Origin: Christensenella sp. UBA7868 | Lineage (GTDB): Bacteria > Bacillota > Clostridia > Christensenellales > UBA1242 | DNA: 8,154 bases | NCBI GenBank assembly: GCA_002501285.1 | Contig: DLSG01000044.1 | Coordinates: 876-9,029 of the forward strand | Reading direction: 5' to 3' | Shown: positions 6,062 through 8,154 of the stretch, one piece after another | Position numbering within the stretch: position 1 is the stretch's first letter | Layout: each line of letters opens with the position of its first letter | Program-made: the position numbers and the translations under genes | The notes under the pieces: generated by a model | Told to the model about the DNA's origin: nothing | Seen by the model: only the letters and a program-made list of their open reading frames with translations | Database searches by the model: none

Positions 6062-6083
6062 TGTTATAATATCAAAATAGGAG
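6062..6083 (+). promoter_or_regulatory. Extended -10 promoter and ribosome binding site of the amidotransferase gene
   Basis: TGTTATAAT (6062-6070) is a perfect TATAAT with the TGn extension. No good -35 box is visible 17 bases upstream, which is typical of extended -10 promoters. AGGAG (6079-6083) sits 7 bases before the ATG at 6091. The distance implies a very short leader. Confidence 0.65.
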
Positions 6084-6090
6084 ATTATAA

Positions 6091-6789
6091 ATGAAAACAC
6101 CAATAATAGGTATTGTATCTAAAAATTTAACAGTAAAAGAATTTTACGGCTGGCAATGGCAAAGGATTTGTGATTCAATAAGATATGCCATTAATAAAAA
6201 TAATGGTTTAACTATTGGAATTTTACCGCAAAAGAATAATCAGTCTTTTAACCAAGAAGATGAACATGAAGATATTGAACTAAATAAACTTGAACAGTTT
6301 AACTTATTACAAATTTTAAAACTTTGTGATGGTATTATTTTGCAAGGCGGAATAACATCTCATAACTATGAAGAATTTATAGCAAAATATTGTTATGATA
6401 ACGATATCCCATGTTTAGGTATATGTGCAGGATTTAATAATATTGTAAGAGCATTAGGTGGAAATACTATTAAATTGTCAAACATTGATAAACATGACAG
6501 ACCCGATTTAGAATATGCACATTCTTGCAACATTATTGATAAAAACTCTTTATTTTATAGAATAATAAAAAAAGATTCATTTTCTGTTAATAGTGTACAT
6601 ACATATATAGCTAATACAATTCCTGATTCATTAACTATTGTCGCAAAAAGTGATGATAATCAAGTAGAAGTAGTAGAGGCGAAAAACAAAAAATTTTACA
6701 TAGGAATTAAATATCATCCAGAACTATTAATTGACAAAGATGATTTTGAAAACAACATATTTAAAGTCTTCGTTGATATGTGTAAATAG
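6091..6789 (+). CDS. Class I glutamine amidotransferase-like hydrolase (peptidase C26, gamma-Glu-GABA hydrolase type)
   Basis: The 232-residue product has the GATase1 fold. The oxyanion region ILQGG is at residues 83-87, the nucleophile elbow LGICAGFN at 109-116 with Cys112, and the His-Glu pair in KYHPEL at 207-212 (His209, Glu211). VNSVHTY (166-172) corresponds to the VNSxHHQ segment of peptidase C26 enzymes, such as PuuD, which hydrolyses gamma-glutamyl-gamma-aminobutyrate. All three catalytic residues are present, so it is probably an active gamma-glutamyl hydrolase. The true substrate is unknown, and no synthetase or polyamine genes lie nearby to guide a choice. It is a single-gene unit with its own promoter and AGGAG site. 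It is the only plus-strand gene here and is flanked on both sides by nested hairpins, suggesting possible acquisition. The alternatives are another C26 hydrolase or a stand-alone amidotransferase domain. Confidence 0.85.
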   Translation: MKTPIIGIVSKNLTVKEFYGWQWQRICDSIRYAINKNNGLTIGILPQKNNQSFNQEDEHEDIELNKLEQFNLLQILKLCDGIILQGGITSHNYEEFIAKYCYDNDIPCLGICAGFNNIVRALGGNTIKLSNIDKHDRPDLEYAHSCNIIDKNSLFYRIIKKDSFSVNSVHTYIANTIPDSLTIVAKSDDNQVEVVEAKNKKFYIGIKYHPELLIDKDDFENNIFKVFVDMCK

Positions 6790-6845
6790 TATTTTACTAT
6801 TATAAAACATACAATTAAATTAATTCTCTTTCTAAACCAATATAA

Positions 6846-6905
6846 AAACCATGTATATTCTTGAAGTGAACCCCGTAGTGGTCACTTCATACTAAAACAT
6901 GGTTT
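6846..6905. repeat. Nested inverted repeat downstream of the amidotransferase gene
   Basis: The outer arms AAACCATGT (6846-6854) and ACATGGTTT (6897-6905) and the inner arms TGAAGTGA (6862-6869) and TCACTTCA (6882-6889) are all perfect. They are separated by a symmetric internal loop of 7 bases on each side. The apical part, ACCCCGTAGTGG, can close two further C-G pairs, leaving CGTAG in the loop. It might assist termination after the amidotransferase gene, but it lacks a solid T run. Confidence 0.75.
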
Positions 6906-6944
6906 CTTCACTAGTTTTAATTATCTTAGTTTTTCGTCAGGTAT

Positions 6945-7016
6945 TTTTGAAATTAGCAAAAAGGAACAGTGCATTGCATTTGCATCGTTCCTTGTTTTAT
7001 TCTGCTAGTCTCAAAA
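6945..7016 (+). terminator. Nested hairpin with a plus-strand terminator core
   Basis: The inner arms AAGGAAC (6961-6967) and GTTCCTT (6987-6993), followed by GTTTT, make a reasonable intrinsic terminator for plus-strand transcription from the amidotransferase gene. Around it, TTTTGA plus TAGCA (6945-6950, 6954-6958) pair with TGCTA plus TCAAAA (7003-7007, 7011-7016) across a 3-base internal loop. The 19-base apical loop contains the short tandem GCATTGCATTTGCAT. The remainder of the 282-base gap holds an 8-bp palindromic stem at 7046-7068 (ATTAAACT/AGTTTAAT) of unknown use. Confidence 0.55.
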
Positions 7017-7071
7017 TTGTCAGTCCTTAAGTTCGTTTTTCTTTTATTAAACTTGATTTTAGTTTAATGCT

Positions 7072-7533
7072 TTAATTTTCAGTTTCAACTTTTTGTTCTT
7101 CGCTAGAAACTTTTTGTTCAGCGTTTTCTTGACTTTTAACGGCTATCATTTCTTTTTTAATTATATCTCTGTTAATATTATCTAAAATTGATTTACATCT
7201 AGATTTAATTTTTTCATTATTCTTTTTTGAATTTTGCCAAGCCCTTTTCAATAAATATGCGCCAACTTCAAGTGCTATACCTATTAGCAAATATATAATA
7301 GGCTTTACTAATGAAGAAGAAAATACAAACCTGATATATGCCCTATAAAAGAAATAAACCCCTAAAATGACAAAAACTGCACCAATAGTATTGGAAATTA
7401 AACTAAAAGTTTTTACTTTTGCTATTTTTTCACTTGCGTATAAAGTTTTATTAATTTCTTCTTTATAAGTTTTTAACTCTTCTAAACTTAAATTTGTTAA
7501 ATCTTTTTCTTTAACAATTTCTTCAATTTTCAT
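7072..7533 (-). CDS. Small two-pass membrane protein of unknown function
   Basis: I do not recognise a family. From the chosen ATG the product is 153 residues. It has an acidic helical N-terminus (KIEEIVKEKDLTNLSLEELK, likely coiled coil or amphipathic), two membrane segments near residues 43-66 and 75-95, a Lys-rich stretch, and a Glu/Lys/Gln-rich disordered tail ending EEQKVETEN. Both termini are probably cytoplasmic. A longer frame reaches an ATG at 7587, but I reject it: AAAAGGGG (7539-7546) lies 5 bases before the ATG at 7531-7533, and a good promoter overlaps the extra upstream codons. The gene is a single unit between rnpB and the convergent amidotransferase gene, and context gives no function. 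Confidence 0.75.
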   Translation of the reverse strand: MKIEEIVKEKDLTNLSLEELKTYKEEINKTLYASEKIAKVKTFSLISNTIGAVFVILGVYFFYRAYIRFVFSSSLVKPIIYLLIGIALEVGAYLLKRAWQNSKKNNEKIKSRCKSILDNINRDIIKKEMIAVKSQENAEQKVSSEEQKVETEN

Positions 7534-7558
7534 AAAAACCCCTTTTATTTGATATTTA

Positions 7559-7587
7559 AGTTTACCACCAAGTCTTTTCAAAGTCAA
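7559..7587 (-). promoter_or_regulatory. Sigma-A-type promoter of the small membrane protein gene
   Basis: On the minus strand, TTGACT (7582-7587) and TAAACT (7559-7564) are spaced by exactly 17 bases. Transcription would start near 7552, about 20 bases before the ATG at 7533. This decides the shorter start for the gene. Confidence 0.6.
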
Positions 7588-7714
7588 TATTAAATTTTAG
7601 TTAGAATTGTTAAAAACATTTCACAATTTTTCTATTTAAAATTTAATATACAAAAAACATTTTTAGTAGTTTTAAGTATAAAAAAGTCGCAATTTTTAAA
7701 TTCCAAATTATTAA

Positions 7715-7742
7715 TAAATAAAAAAAGCAAGGACACCCTTGC
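7715..7742 (-). terminator. Intrinsic terminator of rnpB
   Basis: The stem GCAAGG/CCTTGC (7727-7732 and 7737-7742) closes a 4-base loop. On the minus strand it is followed by six T, then ATTTATT. It lies just past the 3' end of the RNase P RNA. Confidence 0.85.
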
Positions 7743-7748
7743 AAATTA

Positions 7749-8071
7749 GTTATTCTATAAGCCGAGTTCTGTATTAAACAAACATCTATCTAGCCGTAAT
7801 GTTACCATTACGATCAAGCGGCGTATAGGCCATAGAGCGAACAACCCATTAAAGCCATTGCCTTGCATCAGGTGGGGTTTACACAACAATCAGATCACCC
7901 TGATTTTAGTGAGCTCTTACCTCACTTTTCCACCCTTACTCCGGCAACGCGGAGCGGTATCTGTTGCACTTTCCTTAGGATTACTCCCAGTAGACGTTAT
8001 CTACTATTACTACCTTGTGGTGCCCGGACTTTCCTCATGAGTTTCCTCACGCGACTATCTGAAATACTTGC
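7749..8071 (-). ncRNA. rnpB: RNase P RNA, class A (catalytic RNA for tRNA 5' maturation)
   Basis: RNase P RNA with the RnpA protein removes 5' leaders from precursor tRNAs. On the minus strand the universally conserved GAGGAAAGTCCGGGC (complement of 8022-8036) and the 3' partner ACAGAACTCGGCTTAT (complement of 7757-7772) are both present, about 265 bases apart, as in class A molecules. One position of the 3' block differs from the usual ACAGAACCCGGC. A 7-bp hairpin at 7795-7812 exposes GGTAA near the 3' side, consistent with the P15 loop that binds the tRNA CCA end. The P1 helix can form between AGTATT near 8064-8069 and AATAACT near 7748-7754, which sets the ends to within several bases. The molecule is about 323 nt and flanked by its own promoter and terminator. 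Short plus-strand frames inside it are not genes. Confidence 0.95.
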
Positions 8072-8077
8072 TTATAT

Positions 8078-8106
8078 ATTGTAACATAATTTTTTACTTT
8101 TTTCAA
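8078..8106 (-). promoter_or_regulatory. Promoter of rnpB
   Basis: On the minus strand, TTGAAA (8101-8106) and TACAAT (8078-8083) are spaced by exactly 17 bases, preceded by an AT-only stretch (8107-8123) that could act as an UP element. The predicted start falls at about 8071, matching the P1 helix of RNase P RNA. Confidence 0.8.
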
Positions 8107-8125
8107 ATCATATATATAATATATG

Positions 8126-8143
8126 ACCTACACTTCTGTAGGT
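8126..8143. repeat. Hairpin at the right edge, possible terminator of an upstream minus-strand gene
   Basis: ACCTACA (8126-8132) and TGTAGGT (8137-8143) pair perfectly around a CTTC loop. On the minus strand it lies upstream of rnpB and could end a transcript entering from beyond the window. It is followed there by CATATATTATATA rather than a clean T run, so the terminator call is weak. Confidence 0.45.
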
Positions 8144-8154
8144 TAGTCAATCAT

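Larger units (their letters stand above)
5457..6090. other. 634-base gene-free region rich in nested inverted repeats
   Basis: No convincing protein-coding frame is seen. Bases 5457-5680 are almost pure A/T and should hold the minD promoter and leader; I see no strong -35/-10 pair there, only isolated TATAAT-like boxes. A small palindrome, ATAGTA with TACTAT, lies at 5548-5563. Bases 5700-6010 hold four strong hairpins, annotated separately. Bases 6040-6090 hold the promoter and ribosome binding site of the next plus-strand gene. This much secondary structure is unexpected between divergent genes, where terminators are not needed. Confidence 0.7.

Noticed and set aside
5945..6905. Integron cassette with attC sites
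   Set aside because: The nested bulged hairpins are suggestive, but no integrase is present and I cannot identify conserved attC core-site ends such as RYYYAAC/GTTRRRY, so I report only the hairpins.
5700..7020. Retron msr-msd or CRISPR array
   Set aside because: There is no reverse transcriptase, no Cas gene and no regularly spaced direct repeats; the hairpins differ in sequence and spacing.
7858..8084. Two overlapping short plus-strand frames
   Set aside because: They fall inside the RNase P RNA on the opposite strand; the conserved RNA blocks explain the sequence.

Overview
The window is a very AT-rich stretch of a low-GC, endospore-forming Firmicute, probably a clostridial lineage. The evidence is a SpoIVA homologue, a SpoIVFA/SpoIVFB pair, MinD followed by MinE, a class A RNase P RNA, AT-rich codon usage and strong AGGAGG-type ribosome binding sites. 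The species cannot be named from the sequence alone.

Layout from left to right. Bases 1-189 hold a minus-strand promoter with a possible gene start running off the left edge, and the terminator of spoIVA. Next, all on the minus strand, come spoIVA (190-1665, with a candidate sigma-E promoter) and two overlapping accessory genes (1721-2583). The upstream accessory gene resembles the Pycsar-effector/DUF5706 family of membrane proteins. Then come spoIVFB and spoIVFA (2786-4203, overlapping), a clear intrinsic terminator (4282-4317), and minE and minD (4438-5456, sharing one base). The run minD-minE-spoIVFA-spoIVFB keeps part of the ancestral mre/min/spoIVF order, but minC and the mre genes are absent from the expected upstream side.

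That side opens instead into a 634-base gene-free region (5457-6090). It is full of strong nested inverted repeats, including two terminator-like hairpins of opposite polarity that point at each other, so it may encode one or two small structured RNAs. A single plus-strand gene follows, a class I glutamine amidotransferase-like hydrolase of the peptidase C26 group (6091-6789). Two more nested hairpins occupy the convergent gap to a small minus-strand membrane protein of unknown function (7072-7533). The window ends with rnpB on the minus strand (about 7749-8071), with its promoter and terminator.

Functionally, SpoIVA builds the basement layer of the spore coat on the forespore surface. SpoIVFA and SpoIVFB form the membrane complex that activates pro-sigma-K in the mother cell. 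MinD and MinE position the division site. The two accessory genes and the hairpin-rich segment around the amidotransferase are the parts least explained by core physiology.
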